Below are positions 25,111-38,527 of a stretch of 64,000 bases of DNA, in pieces. Each line of letters starts with the position of its first letter. The first letter of the stretch is position 1. This stretch comes from Calliopsis andreniformis (lineage: Eukaryota; Arthropoda; Insecta; Hymenoptera; Andrenidae). The translations under genes and the position numbers were made by a program. The notes under the pieces were generated by a model. The model made no database searches. It was given only the letters and a program-made list of their open reading frames with translations, and was not told the DNA's origin. The stretch is taken from assembly GCF_051401765.1 (NCBI RefSeq), contig NW_027480493.1, forward strand, positions 1,984,001-2,048,000. Direction: 5' to 3'.

Positions 25111-26700
25111 GAGGATTGAGGATTCAGGATTGAGAATTGAGGATTGAGGATTGAAGGTTGAGGGTTAAGGATTGAGGATTGGGGATTGAGGATCTAGGAT
25201 TGGAGATTGACTATTGAGGATTGAGGATTGAGGATTAAGGATTGAGGAACGAGGATTGAGGATTGAGCATGACGGCTGAGGGTTGAGGATTGATGTATGA
25301 GGAACGAGGATTGAGGATTGAGGATTGAGGACTGCGGATTGACGATTGAGTATTGAAGATTGAGGATTGATGACTGAGGATTGAGGATTGAGGATTGAGG
25401 ATTGAGGCTTGAGGATTGAGTATTGAGGATTGAAGATTGAGGATTGGGGATTGAGGATTGAGGATTGAGAATTGAGGATTGAGGATTGAAAATTGAGGAT
25501 TAAGGATTGAGGATTGGGGATTGAGGATCTAGGATTGGAGACTGACCATTGAGGATTGAGGATTGAGGTTTGAGGATTGAGGAACGAGGATTGAGGATTG
25601 AGGATTGAGGACTGCGGATTGACGATTGAGTACTGAAGATTGAGGATTGATGGCTGAGGATTGAGGATTGAGGATTGAGGATTGAGGATTGAGGATTGAA
25701 GATTGAAGATTGAGTATTGAGGATTGAAGATTGAGGATTGGGGATTCAGGATTGAGGATGGAGGATGAGGGCTGAGGGTTGAGGATTGAGGTTTGAGTAT
25801 TGAATACTGAGAATTCAGGATATTCGATTGAGTATTGAGAATTGAGGATTGATGGTTGAGTATTGAGGATTGAGGATTGAGTATTGAAGATTGAAGATTG
25901 AGGTTTGAGGATTGAGGATTGAGAATTGAGGATGAGGACTGAGGGTTGAGGATTGAGGTTTGAGGAACGAGGATTGAGGATTGAGAATTGAGGACTGAGG
26001 ATTGACGATTGAGTATTGACGACTGAGTATTGAGTATTGAGGGTTGATGACTGAGGATTGAGGATTGAGGATTGAGGATTGATGGTTGAGTATTGAGAAT
26101 TGAGGATTGAGTATTGAGGATTGAAGATTGAGGTTTGAGGATTGATTATTGAGTATTGAGGATTCAAGATTGAGGATTGAGGATTGAGAATTGAGAATTG
26201 AGGATGAGGACTGAGGGTTGAGGATTCAGGTTCGAAGAATGAGGATTGAGGGTTGAGGATTGAGGATTGAGTTATGAAGATTGAGTATTCATGACTTATG
26301 GTTGAGGATTGAGGATTGAGGATTGAGGACTGAGGATTGAGGATTGAGGATTGAGCATTGAGGATTGAAGATTGAGGAGTGGGGATTGAGGATTGAAGAT
26401 TGAGGATTAAGGATTTAGGATTGGGGATTGAGTATCTAGGATTGGAGATTGATTATTCAGGATTGAAGATAGAGGATTGAGGATTGAGGATTGAGAATTG
26501 AGAATTGAGGATGAGGACTGAGGGTTGAGGATTGAGGTTTGAAGAATGAGGATTGAGGATTGAGGATTGAGGATTGAGGATTGAGGAATGAGGATTGTGG
26601 ATTGTGGATTGAGTGTTGAGGATTGAACATTGAGTATTGAGGATTGAAGGTTGAGTATTCAGGATTGAAGATTGACGATTGAGTATTGAAGATTGAGGAT
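25111..26700 (+). repeat. Junction block resembling 9.0-10.7 kb
   Basis: After about 25.4 kb the word order follows 9.0-10.7 kb: the same GACCATT word, the A element with TTCGATT (25811 as at 9391), then the word series of 10.0-10.7 kb with phrase F near 26,268. The joins at about 25.4 and 26.7 kb are changes of source block with no foreign sequence between. Confidence 0.75.
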
Positions 26701-27450
26701 TGATGACTGAGGATTGATGGTTGAGGATTGATGATTGATGATTGAAGATTGAGGACTGAGGATTGAGGACTGAGGGGTGAGGATTGAGTGCTGTGAATTT
26801 ATGATTGACAATCGAATATTGAGTGTTGAGGCTTGAAGACTGAGGATTGAGCTTCGAGTATTGAGGATTGAGGATTGAGGCTTGAGGACTGAGGATTGAG
26901 GATTGAATATTGAGGATCGAGAATCGATGACTGAGGATTGAGGATCGAGGGTTGAGGATTGATTACTGAGGATTGAGGATTGAGGATTGAGGATTGATTG
27001 TTGAGGATTGATTATTGACGATTGAGAATTGAGGATTGAAGATTGAGTGTCGTGGACTGATGATTGAGGATTGAAGATTGAGGATTGAGAATTGATGATT
27101 GAGGATTGAAGATTGAGGACAGAGTATTGAAAACTGTGAATTGAAGATATTCTAACGAGGATTGAAAATTGAGGATTGAGGAAAGAGGATTGAGGATTAA
27201 GGGTTGAGGATTGAAGTTTGAGGTTTGAGGATTGACGATTGTGGATTGAGGATTGGGGATTGAGAATTGAGGATTGATGGTTGAGGATTGAGGATTGACG
27301 ATTGAGGATTTAGGATCGAGGATTGAGGATTGTGGATTGAGGATTGAGGATTGATTACTGAGGGTTGAGTATTGAGGATTGAGGATTGAAGATTGAGCAT
27401 TGAGGATTGAGGATAGAGGACTGATGATTGAGGATTGAGGATTGAAGATT
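26701..27450 (+). repeat. Partial third copy of the 7-kb block
   Basis: Copies the D-to-B3 interval and the words after it (compare 11.38-12.2 and 19.0-19.8 kb). The last B element of the window, B3 at 27129, is here. Beyond about 27.45 kb no B element was found. Confidence 0.83.
26784..26838 (+). repeat. Phrase D, copy 3
   Basis: Third copy, 7,700 bp (1,100 words) after copy 2. The B3 element that follows at 27129 is 21 bp (three words) closer than in the first two copies, so one short in-register deletion occurred between them. Confidence 0.83.
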
Positions 27451-28164
27451 GAGGGTTGGGGTTAAGGATTGAGGATTGAGGATTGAGAATCGAAGATTGA
27501 GTATTGAGGATTCAAGTTTGAGGTTTGAGGATTGAGGATTGAGAATGGAGGATGAGGGCTGAGGGTTGAGGATTGAGGTCTGAGTATTGAATACTGAGAA
27601 TTCAGGATATTCTATTGAGTATTGAGAATTGAGGATTGATGGATGAGATTTAGGATTGAGGATTGAGTATTGAGGATTGAAGATTGAGGTTTGAGGATTG
27701 AGAATTGAGAATTGAGGATGAGGTCTGAGGGTTGAGGATTGAGGTTTGAGGAACGGGGATTGAGGATTGAGAATTGAGGACTGAGGATTGACGATTGAGT
27801 ATTGAAGATTGAGGATTGATGACTGAGGATTGAGGATTGAGGATTGAGGATTGGGTATGAGGATTGAAGAATGAGGATTGACGATTCAGGATTGAGGATT
27901 GAGGATTGAAGATTGAGTATTGAGGATTGAAGGTTGATGATTGAGGATTGAGGATTGTGGATTGTGGATTGAGGGTTGAGGATTGAAGATTGAGTATTGA
28001 GGATTGAAGATTGAGTATTCAGGATTGAAGATTGAGGATTGAGGATTGAGTTATGAAGATTGAGTATCCATGACTGGTGATTGAGGATTGAGGATTGAGG
28101 ATTGAGTATTGAGGATTGAAGATTGAGTATTGATGATTGAGGATTGAGTATTGAGGATTGAGGA
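27451..28164 (+). repeat. Transition block to the A-only region
   Basis: Holds an A element at 27598 preceded by GAGGTCT instead of GAGGTTT, and phrase F near 28,049 with GAGTATCCATG. Words are otherwise ordinary. From here rightward the array contains A but no B elements. Confidence 0.72.
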
Positions 28165-31100
28165 TTGACGATTGAGGTTTGAGGATTGAGGATTGAGGAT
28201 TGAGGATGAGGACTGAGGGTTGAGGATTGAGGTTTGAGGAACGAGGATTGATGATTGAGTATTGAGGACTGAGGATTGACGATTGAGTATTGAGGATTGA
28301 GGATTGATGACTGAGGATTGAGGATTGAGGATTGAAGATTGAGTATTCAGGATTGAGGATTGAGGCTTGAGGATTGAGGATTGATGATTGAAGATTGAGG
28401 ATTGGGAGTTGAGGGTTGAGGATTGAGGATTGAGTATTGAGGATTGAGGATTGAGGATTGTGGATTGTGGATTCAGTGTTGAGGATTGAAGATTGAGTAT
28501 TGAGGATTGAATATTGAGTATTCAGGATTGAAGATTGACGATTGAGTATTGAAGATTGAGGATTGATGACTGAGGATTGAGGAATGAGGATTGAGGATTG
28601 AGGATTGAGGATTGAAGGTTGAAGATTGAGTGTTGAGGATTGAAGATTGAGGATTGAGGATTGAGGATTGAGGATGGAGGATGAGGGCTGAGGGTTGAGG
28701 ATTGGGGTTTGAGTATTGAATACTGAGAATTCAGGATATTCTATTGAGTATTGAGAATTGAGGATTGATGGTTGAGTATTGAGGATTGAGGATTCAGTAT
28801 TGAGGATTGAAGATTGAGGTTTGAGGATTGAGGATTGAGAATTGAGGATGAGGACTGAGGGTTGAGGATTGAGGTTTGAGGAACGAGGATTGAGGATTGA
28901 GAATTGAGGACTGAGGATTGACGATTGAGTATTGACGATTGAGTATTGAGGATTGAGGATTGATGACTGAGGATTGAGGATTGAGGATTGAGGATTGAGG
29001 ATTGAGGATGATAGCTGAGGGCTGAGGATTGAGGTATGCGGACTGAGGACTGAGGATTGAGGATTGAGAATTGAGGATTGAGGATTGAGGCTTGAAGATT
29101 GAGGATTGGTTATTGAGGATTGAAGAATGAGGATTGAGGGTTTATGGTTGAGGACTGAGGATTGCAGATTGGGTATTGAGGATTGAGGATTGAAGATTGA
29201 GGATTAAGGATTGAGGATTGGGGATTGAGGATTGAGGATTGAAGGTTGAGTATTGAGGATTGAAGATTGACGTTTGAGGATTGAGGATTGAGAATTGAGA
29301 ATTGAGGATTGAGGGTTGAGGATTGAGGACGAGGACTGACGGTTGAGGATTGAGGTTTGAGGTTTGATGATTGAGGATTGAGGACTGAGGTTTAAGGATT
29401 GAGGATTGAGGATGGAGAATGAGGGCTGAGGGTTGAGGATTGAGGTCTGAGGATTGAATACTGAGAATTCAGGATATTCTATTGAGTATTGAGAATTGAG
29501 TATTGATGGTTGCGTATTGAGCTCTGAGGATTGAGTATTGAGTATTGAGGTTTGAGGTTCGATGATTGAGGATTGAGGACTGAGGATTGAGGATTGAGGA
29601 TTGAGGATTGAGCATTGAGGATTGAAGATTGAGGAGTGGGGATTGAGGATTGAAGATTGAGGATTAAGGATTTAGGATTGGGGATTGAGTATCTAGGATT
29701 GGAGATTGATTATTCAGGATTGAAGATTGAGGATTGAGGATTGAGGATTGAGAATTGAGAATTGAGGATGAGGACTGAGGGTTGAGGATTGAGGTTTGAA
29801 GAATGAGGATTGAGGATTGAGGATTGAGGATTGAGGATTGAGGATTGAGGATTGAGTTATGAAGATTGAGTATTCATGACTCATGATTGAGGATTGAGGA
29901 TTGAGGATTGAGGATTGAGGATTGAGGATTGACGATTGAGGATTGAAGATTGAGGATTGGGGACTGAGGATTGAGGATTGAGTATTGAGAATCGAAGATT
30001 GAGTATTGAGGATTGAAGATTGAGGTTTGAGGATTGAGGATTGAGCATGGAGGATGAGGGCTGAGTGTTGAGGATTGAGGTTTGAGTATTGAATACTGAG
30101 AGTTCAGGATATTCTATTGAGTATTGAGAGTTGAGGATCGATGGTTGAGTATTGAGGATTGAGGGTTGAGTATTGAGGATTGAGAATTGAGGATTGAGGA
30201 TTGAAGATTGAGGATGAAGGATTGAGGATTGGGGATTGAGGATCTAGGATTGGAGATTGACTATTGAGGATTGAGGATTGAGTATTGAGGATTGAGGAAC
30301 GAGTATTGAGGATTGTGGATGATGGCTGAGGGTTGAGGATTGTTGTTTGAGGAACGAGGATTGAGGATTGAGGATTGAGGACTGCGGATTGACGATTGAG
30401 TATTGAAGATTGAGGATTGATGACTGAGGATTGAGGATTGAGGATTGAGGATTGAGGAATGAAGATTGAAGATTGAAGATTGAGTATTGAGGATTGAAGA
30501 TTGAGGATTGAGGATTGACGATTGAGTATTGAGGATTGAGGAACGAGTATTGAGGATTGAGGATGATGGCTGAGGGTTGACGATTGATGTTTGAGGAACG
30601 AGGATTGAGGATTGAGGACTGCGGATTGACGATTGAGTATTGAAGATTGAGGATTGATGACTGAGGATTGAGGATTGAGGATTGAGGATTGACGATTGAA
30701 GATTGAAGATTGAAGATTGTGTATTGAGGATTGAAGATTGAGGATTGAGGATTGACGATTGAGTATTGAGTATTGAAGATTGATGACTGAGGATTGAGGA
30801 TTGAGGATTGAGGATGATGGCTGAGTGTTGAGGATTGAGGTTTGAGGACTGAGGACTGAGGATTGAGGATTGAGAATTGAGGATTGAGGATTGAGTGTTG
30901 AAGATTGAGGATTGGGTACTGAGGATTGAAGAATGAGGATTGAGGGTTGAAGGTTGAGGACTGAGGATTGCAGATTGGGTATTGAGGATTGAGGATTGAA
31001 GATTGAGGATTAAGGATTGAGGATTGAGGATTGAAGATTGAGGATTAAGGATTGAGGATTGGGGATTGAGGATTGATGATTGAAGGTTGAGTATTCAGGA

Positions 31101-31870
31101 TTGAAGATTGACGATTGAGGTTTGAGTATTGAATACTGAGAATTCAGGATATTCTATTGAGTATTGAGAATTGAGGATTGATGGTTGCGTATTGAGGATT
31201 GAGGATTGAGTATTGAGTATTGAGGGTTGAAGGTTGAGGATTGGGGATTGAGGATTGAGGATTGAGAATTGAGAATCGAAGATTGAGTATTGAGGATTGA
31301 AGATTGAGGTTTGACGATTGAGGATTGAGGATGAAGGATGAGGGCTGAGGGTTGAGGATTGAGGTTTGAGTATTGAATACTGAGAATTCAGGATATTCTA
31401 TTGAGTATTGAGAGTTGAGGATTGATGGTTGCGTACTGAGGATTGAGGCATGAGTATTGAGTATTGAGGGTTGAAGATTGAGGTTTGAGGATTGAGGATT
31501 GAGAATTGAGGATGAGGACTGAGGGTTGAGGATTGAGGTTTGAGGAACGAGGATTGAGGATTGAGAATTGAGGACTGAGAATTGAGAGTCGAAGATTGAG
31601 TATTGAGGATTGAAGATTGAGGTTTGAGGATTGAGGATTGAGTATTGAGGATTGAGGAACGAGTATTGAGGATTGAGGATGATGGCTGAGGGCTGAGGAT
31701 TGATGTTTGAGGAACGAGGATTGAGGATTGAGGATTGAGGACTGCGGATTGACGATTGAGCATTGAAGATTGAGGATTGATGACTGAGGATTGAGGATTG
31801 AGGATTGAGGATTGAGGATTGAAGATTGAAGATTGAAGATTGAGTATTGAGGATTGAAGATTGAGGACTG
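28165..31870 (+). repeat. 9.5-kb-offset duplicated block, copy 1
   Basis: Matches 37,697-40,500 at offset 9,532 (A elements 28727, 29465 and 30100 correspond to 38259, 38997 and 39632; the GAGTTC mutation of 30100 is shared by 39632). A further match of 28.7-29.6 kb lies at 56.8-57.7 kb. After 31.3 kb the match resumes at offset 10,467. Rare words shared by the copies include GATAGCT at 29,010, and GAGCTCT near 29,519 (a SacI site). Confidence 0.88.
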
Positions 31871-32139
31871 AGGATTGACGATTGAGTATTGAATATTGAA
31901 GATTGATGACTGAGGATTGAGGATTGAGGATAGAGGATTGAGGATTGAGGATTGAGGATGATGGCTGAGTGTTGAGGATTGAGGTTTGAGGACTGAGGAC
32001 TGAGGATTGAGGATTGAGAATTGAGGATTGAGGATTGAGGGTTGAAGATTGAGGATTGGGTATTGAGGATTGAAGAATGAGGATTGAGGGTTGAAGGTTG
32101 AGGACTGAGGATTGCAGATTGGGTATTGAGGATTGAGGA
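31871..32139 (+). repeat. Satellite words, source of the 54.2-kb junction segment
   Basis: Ordinary words; the series from about 31,770 onward (with GAATATT near 31,889) is found again from 54,090 at offset about 22,321 and from 42,237 at offset 10,467. No landmark element is inside. Confidence 0.75.
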
Positions 32140-33617
32140 TTGAAGATTGAGGATTAAGGATTGAGGATTGAGGATTGAAGATTGAGGATTAAGGATTGAA
32201 GATTGAGGTTTGAGGATTGAGGATTGAGCATGGAGGATGAGGGCTGAGGGTTGAGGACTGAGGTTTGAGTATTGAATACTGAGAATTCAGGATATTCTAT
32301 TGAGTATTGAGAGTCGAGGATTGATGGTTGAGTATTGAGGACTGAGGGTTGAGTATTGAGGATTGAAGAGTGACGTTTGAGGATTGAGGATTGACGATTG
32401 AGTATTGAATATTGAAGATTGATGACTGAGGATTGAGGATTGAGGATAGAGGATTGAGGATTGAGGATTGAGGATGATGGCTGAGTGTTGAGGATTGAGG
32501 TTTGAGGACTGAGGACTGAGGATTGAGGATTGAGGATTGAGGAACGAGGATTGGGGATTGAGAATTGAGGACTGGGGATTGACGATTGAGTATCTAGGAT
32601 TGAGGAACGAGGATTGAGGATTGAGGGTTGAGTATTGAGGATTGGGTATTGAGGATTGAAGATTGAGCATTGAGGATTGAAGGTTGATGATTGAGGATTG
32701 AGGATTGTGGATTGTGGATTGAGGGTTGAGGATTGAAGATTGAGTATTGAGGATTGAAGATTGAGTGTTCAGGTTTGAAGATTGAGGATTGAGGATTGAG
32801 ACTTGAGGATTGAGGATTGAGGATTGAAGATTGAGGATTGGGGATTGAGGATTGAGGATTGAGGATTGAGTATTGAGGATTGAGAATTGAGGATTGAGGA
32901 TTGAAGATTGAGGATTAAGGATTGAGGACTGGGGATTGAGGATCTAGGATTGGAGATTGACTATTGAGGATTGAGTATTGAGTATTGAGGATTAAGGAAC
33001 GAGGATTGAGGATTGAGGATGATGGCTGAGGGTTGAGGATTGATGTTTGAGGAACGAGGATTGAGGATTGAGGATTGAGGACTGCGGATTGACGATTGAG
33101 TATTGAAGATTGAGGATTGATGACTGAGGATTGAGGATTGAGGGTTGAGGATTGAGGATTGAAGATTGAAGATTGAAGATTGAGTATTGAGGATTGAAGA
33201 TTGAGGATTGAGGATTGAGGATTGAGGATTGAGGATTGAAGGTTGAGAATTGATGATTGAGGATTGAGGATTGAGGATTGAGGATGGAGGATGTAGGCTG
33301 AGGGTTGAGGATTGAGGATGGAGGATGCGGGCTGAGGGTTGAGGATTGAGGTTTGAGTATTGAATACTGAGAATTCAGGATATTCTATTGAGTATTGTGA
33401 ATTGAGGATTGATGGTCGAGTTTTGAGGATTGAGGATTGAGTATTGAGGATTGAAGATTAAGGTTTGAGGATTGAGGATTGAGAATTGAGGATGAGGACT
33501 GAGGGTTGAGGATTGAGGTTTGAGGAACGAGGATTGAGGTTTGAGAATTGAGGACTGAGGATTGACGATTGAGTATTGAGGATTGAGGATTGATGACTGA
33601 GGATAGAGGATTGAGGA
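32140..33617 (+). repeat. 1,478-bp tandem duplication, unit 1
   Basis: A elements 32283 and 33371 recur at 33761 and 34848. The unit has six 6-bp words and 1,478 equals 212 x 7 minus 6. Copies of this unit are also at 42.6-44 kb (offset 10,467) and 54.47-55.9 kb (offset 22,321). Confidence 0.87.
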
Positions 33618-35095
33618 TTGAAGATTGAGGATTAAGGATTGAGGATTGAGGATTGAAGGTTGAGGATTAAGGATTGAAGATTGAGGTTTGAGGATTGAGG
33701 ATTGAGCATGGAGGATGAGGGCTGAGGGTTGAGGACTGAGGTTTGAGTATTGAATACTGAGAATTCAGGATATTCTATTGAGTATTGAGAGTCGAGGATT
33801 GATGGTTGAGTATTGAGGACTGAGGGTTGAGTATTGAGGATTGAAGAGTGACGTTTGAGGATTGAGGATTGACGATTGAGTATTGAATATTGAAGATTGA
33901 TGACTGAGGATTGAGGATTGAGGATAGAGGATTGAGGATTGAGGATTGAGGATGATGGCTGAGTGTTGAGGATTGAGGTTTGAGGACTGAGGACTGAGGA
34001 TTGAGGATTGAGGATTGAGGAACGAGGATTGAGGATTGAGAATTGAGGACTGGGGATTGACGATTGAGTATCTAGGATTGAGGAACGAGGATTGAGGATT
34101 GAGGGTTGAGTATTGAGGATTGGGTATTGAGGATTGAAGATTGAGCATTGAGGATTGAAGGTTGATGATTGAGGATTGAGGATTGTGGATTGTGGATTGA
34201 GGGTTGAGGATGAAGATTGAGTATTGAGGATTGAAGATTGAGTGTTCAGGATTGAAGATTGAGGATTGAGGATTGAGACTTGAGGATTGAGGATTGAGGA
34301 TTGAAGATTGAGGATTGGGGATTGAGGATTGAGGATTGAGGATTGAGTATTGAGGATTGAGAATTGAGGATTGAGGATTGAAGATTGAGGATTAAGGATT
34401 GAGGATTGGGGATTGAGGATCTAGGATTGGAGATTGACTATTGAGGATTGAGTATTGAGTATTGAGGATTAAGGAACGAGGATTGAGGATTGAGGATGAT
34501 GGCTGAGGGTTGAGGATTGATGTTTGAGGAACGAGGATTGAGGATTGAGGATTGAGGACTGCGGATTGACGATTGAGTATTGAAGATTGAGGATTGATGA
34601 CTGAGGATTGAGGATTGAGGGTTGAGGATTGAGGATTGAAGATTGAAGATTGAAGATTGAGTATTGAGGATTGAAGATTGAGGATTGAGGATTGAGGATT
34701 GAGGATTGAGGATTGAAGGTTGAGAATTGATGATTGAGGATTGAGGATTGAGGATTGAGGATGGAGGATGTAGGCTGAGGGTTGAGGATTGAGGATGGAG
34801 GATGCGGGCTGAGGGTTGAGGATTGAGGTTTGAGTATTGAATACTGAGAATTCAGGATATTCTATTGAGTATTGTGAATTGAGGATTGATGGTCGAGTTT
34901 TGAGGATTGAGGATTGAGTATTGAGGATTGAAGATTAAGGTTTGAGGATTGAGGATTGAGAATTGAGGATGAGGACTGAGGGTTGAGGATTGAGGTTTGA
35001 GGAACGAGGATTGAGGTTTGAGAATTGAGGACTGAGGATTGACGATTGAGTATTGAGGATTGAGGATTGATGACTGAGGATAGAGGATTGAGGAT
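33618..35095 (+). repeat. 1,478-bp tandem duplication, unit 2
   Basis: Near-identical to unit 1. One T is missing near 34,210, which makes the A spacing 1,087 instead of 1,088. The 42.6- and 54.6-kb relatives have only one unit, so this tandem step is private to 32-35 kb or was lost in them. Confidence 0.85.
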
Positions 35096-36400
35096 TGAGG
35101 ATTGGGTATTGAGGATTGAAGAATGAGGATTGACGATTCAGGATTGAGGATTGAGGACTGAAGATTGAGGCTTGAGGATTGAGGATTGAGGATTGAAGAT
35201 TGAGGATTGGGGATTGAGGATTGAGGATTGAGGATTGAGTATTGAGGATTGAGAATTGAGGATTGAGGATTGAAAATTGAGGATTAAGGATTGAGGATTG
35301 GGGATTGAGGATCTAGGATTGGAGATTGACCATTGAGGATTGAGGATTGAGGTTTGAGGATTGAGGAACGAGGATTGAGGATTGTGGATGATGGCTGAGG
35401 GATGAGGATTGATGTTTGAGGAACGAGGATTGAGGATTGAGGATTGAGGACTGCGGATTGACGATTGAGTACTGAAGATTGAGGATTGATGACTGAGGAT
35501 TGAGGATTGAGTATTGAGGATTGAGGATTGAGGATTGAAGATTGATGATTGAGTATTGAGGATTGAAGATTGACGATTGAGGTTTGAGGATTGAGGATTG
35601 AGGATTGAGGATGAGGACTGAGGGTTGAGGATTGAGGTTTGAGGAACGAGGATTGATGATTGAGTATTGAGGACTGAGGATTGACGATTGAGTATTGAGG
35701 ATTGAGGATTGATGACTGAGGATTGAGGATTGAGGATTGAAGATTGAGTATTCAGGATTGAGGATTGAGGCTTGAGGATTGAGGATTGAGGATTGAAGAT
35801 TGAGGATTGGGAGTTGAGGGTTGAGGATTGAGGATTGAGTATTGAGGATTGAGGATTGAGGATTGTGGATTGTGGATTCAGTGTTGAGGATTGAAGATTG
35901 AGTATTGAGGATTGAATATTGAGTATTCAGGATTGAAGATTGACGATTGAGTATTGAAGATTGAGGATTGATGACTGAGGATTGAGGAATGAGGATTGAG
36001 GATTGAGGATTGAGGATTGAAGGTTGAATATTGAGTGTTGAGGATTGAAGATTGAGGATTGAGGATTGAGGATTGAGGATGGAGGATGAGGGCTGAGGGT
36101 TGAGGATTGGGGTTTGAGTATTGAATACTGAGAATTCAGGATATTCTATTGAGTATTGAGAATTGAGGATTGATGGTTGAGTATTGAGGATTGAGGATTC
36201 AGTATTGAGGATTGAAGATTGAGGTTTGAGGATTGAGGATTGAGAATTGAGGATGAGGACTGAGGGTTGAGGATTGAGGTTTGAGGAACGAGGATTGAGG
36301 ATTGAGAATTGAGGACTGAGGATTGACGATTGAGTATTGACGATTGAGTATTGAGGATTGAGGATTGATGACTGAGGATTGAGGATTGAGGATTGAGGAT
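34274..36400 (+). repeat. 2,127-bp tandem duplication, unit 1
   Basis: Overlaps the end of the preceding 1,478-bp unit. A elements 34848 and 36132 recur at 36975 and 38259. The unit begins at a GAGACTT word near 34,279, matched near 36,406. It contains eight 6-bp words and 2,127 equals 305 x 7 minus 8. Confidence 0.87.
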
Positions 36401-38527
36401 TGAGACTTGAGGATTGAGGATTGAGGATTGAAGATTGAGGATTGGGGATTGAGGATTGAGGATTGAGGATTGAGTATTGAGGATTGAGAATTGAGGATTG
36501 AGGATTGAAGATTGAGGATTAAGGATTGAGGATTGGGGATTGAGGATCTAGGATTGGAGATTGACTATTGAGGATTGAGTATTGAGTATTGAGGATTAAG
36601 GAACGAGGATTGAGGATTGAGGATGATGGCTGAGGGTTGAGGATTGATGTTTGAGGAACGAGGATTGAGGATTGAGGATTGAGGACTGCGGATTGACGAT
36701 TGAGTATTGAAGATTGAGGATTGATGACTGAGGATTGAGGATTGAGGGTTGAGGATTGAGGATTGAAGATTGAAGATTGAAGATTGAGTATTGAGGATTG
36801 AAGATTGAGGATTGAGGATTGAGGATTGAGGATTGAGGATTGAAGGTTGAGAATTGATGATTGAGGATTGAGGATTGAGGATTGAGGATGGAGGATGTAG
36901 GCTGAGGGTTGAGGATTGAGGATGGAGGATGCGGGCTGAGGGTTGAGGATTGAGGTTTGAGTATTGAATACTGAGAATTCAGGATATTCTATTGAGTATT
37001 GTGAATTGAGGATTGATGGTCGAGTTTTGAGGATTGAGGATTGAGTATTGAGGATTGAAGATTAAGGTTTGAGGATTGAGGATTGAGAATTGAGGATGAG
37101 GACTGAGGGTTGAGGATTGAGGTTTGAGGAACGAGGATTGAGGTTTGAGAATTGAGGACTGAGGATTGACGATTGAGTATTGAGGATTGAGGATTGATGA
37201 CTGAGGATAGAGGATTGAGGATTGAGGATTGGGTATTGAGGATTGAAGAATGAGGATTGACGATTCAGGATTGAGGATTGAGGACTGAAGATTGAGGCTT
37301 GAGGATTGAGGATTGAGGATTGAAGATTGAGGATTGGGGATTGAGGATTGAGGATTGAGGATTGAGTATTGAGGATTGAGAATTGAGGATTGAGGATTGA
37401 AAATTGAGGATTAAGGATTGAGGATTGGGGATTGAGGATCTAGGATTGGAGATTGACCATTGAGGATTGAGGATTGAGGTTTGAGGATTGAGGAACGAGG
37501 ATTGAGGATTGAGGATGATGGCTGAGGGATGAGGATTGATGTTTGAGGAACGAGGATTGAGGATTGAGGATTGAGGACTGCGGATTGACGATTGAGTACT
37601 GAAGATTGAGGATTGATGACTGAGGATTGAGGATTGAGTATTGAGGATTGAGGATTGAGGATTGAAGATTGATGATTGAGTATTGAGGATTGAAGATTGA
37701 CGATTGAGGTTTGAGGATTGAGGATTGAGGATTGAGGATGAGGACTGAGGGTTGAGGATTGAGGTTTGAGGAACGAGGATTGATGATTGAGTATTGAGGA
37801 CTGAGGATTGACGATTGAGTATTGAGGATTTAGGATTGATGACTGAGGATTGAGGATTGAGGATTGAAGATTGAGTATTCAGGATTGAGGATTGAGGCTT
37901 GAGGATTGAGGATTGAGGATTGAAGATTGAGGATTGGGAGTTGAGGGTTGAGGATTGAGGATTGAGTATTGAGGATTGAGGATTGAGGATTGTGGATTGT
38001 GGATTCAGTGTTGAGGATTGAAGATTGAGTATTGAGGATTGAATATTGAGTATTCAGGATTGAAGATTGACGATTGAGTATTGAAGATTGAGGATTGATG
38101 ACTGAGGATTGAGGAATGAGGATTGAGGATTGAGGATTGAGGATTGAAGGTTGAATATTGAGTGTTGAGGATTGAAGATTGAGGATTGAGGATTGAGGAT
38201 TGAGGATGGAGGATGAGGGCTGAGGGTTGAGGATTGGGGTTTGAGTATTGAATACTGAGAATTCAGGATATTCTATTGAGTATTGAGAATTGAGGATTGA
38301 TGGTTGAGTATTGAGGATTGAGGATTCAGTATTGAGGATTGAAGATTGAGGTTTGAGGATTGAGGATTGAGAATTGAGGATGAGGACTGAGGGTTGAGGA
38401 TTGAGGTTTGAGGAACGAGGATTGAGGATTGAGAATTGAGGACTGAGGATTGACGATTGAGTATTGACGATTGAGTATTGAGGATTGAGGATTGATGACT
38501 GAGGATTGAGGATTGAGGATTGAGGAT
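36401..38527 (+). repeat. 2,127-bp tandem duplication, unit 2
   Basis: Second copy of 34,274-36,400, nearly identical by eye. The relative at 55.7-56.8 kb has a single unit and lacks 133 bp (19 words) found near 37,205-37,338. Confidence 0.87.

Larger units (their letters stand above)
11820..27154 (+). repeat. Element B3 family (5 copies)
   Basis: Homologous to A in register. Word 2 is GAAAACT, word 3 GTGAATT, word 4 GAAGATA and word 5 TTCTAAG or TTCTAAC. GAAAAC starts at 11827, 15248, 19450, 22502 and 27129. The first and third are 7,623 bp apart; the second and fourth are 7,254 bp apart. Word 5 separates two lineages: TTCTAAG in 11827 and 19450, TTCTAAC in 15248, 22502 and 27129. Confidence 0.9.
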
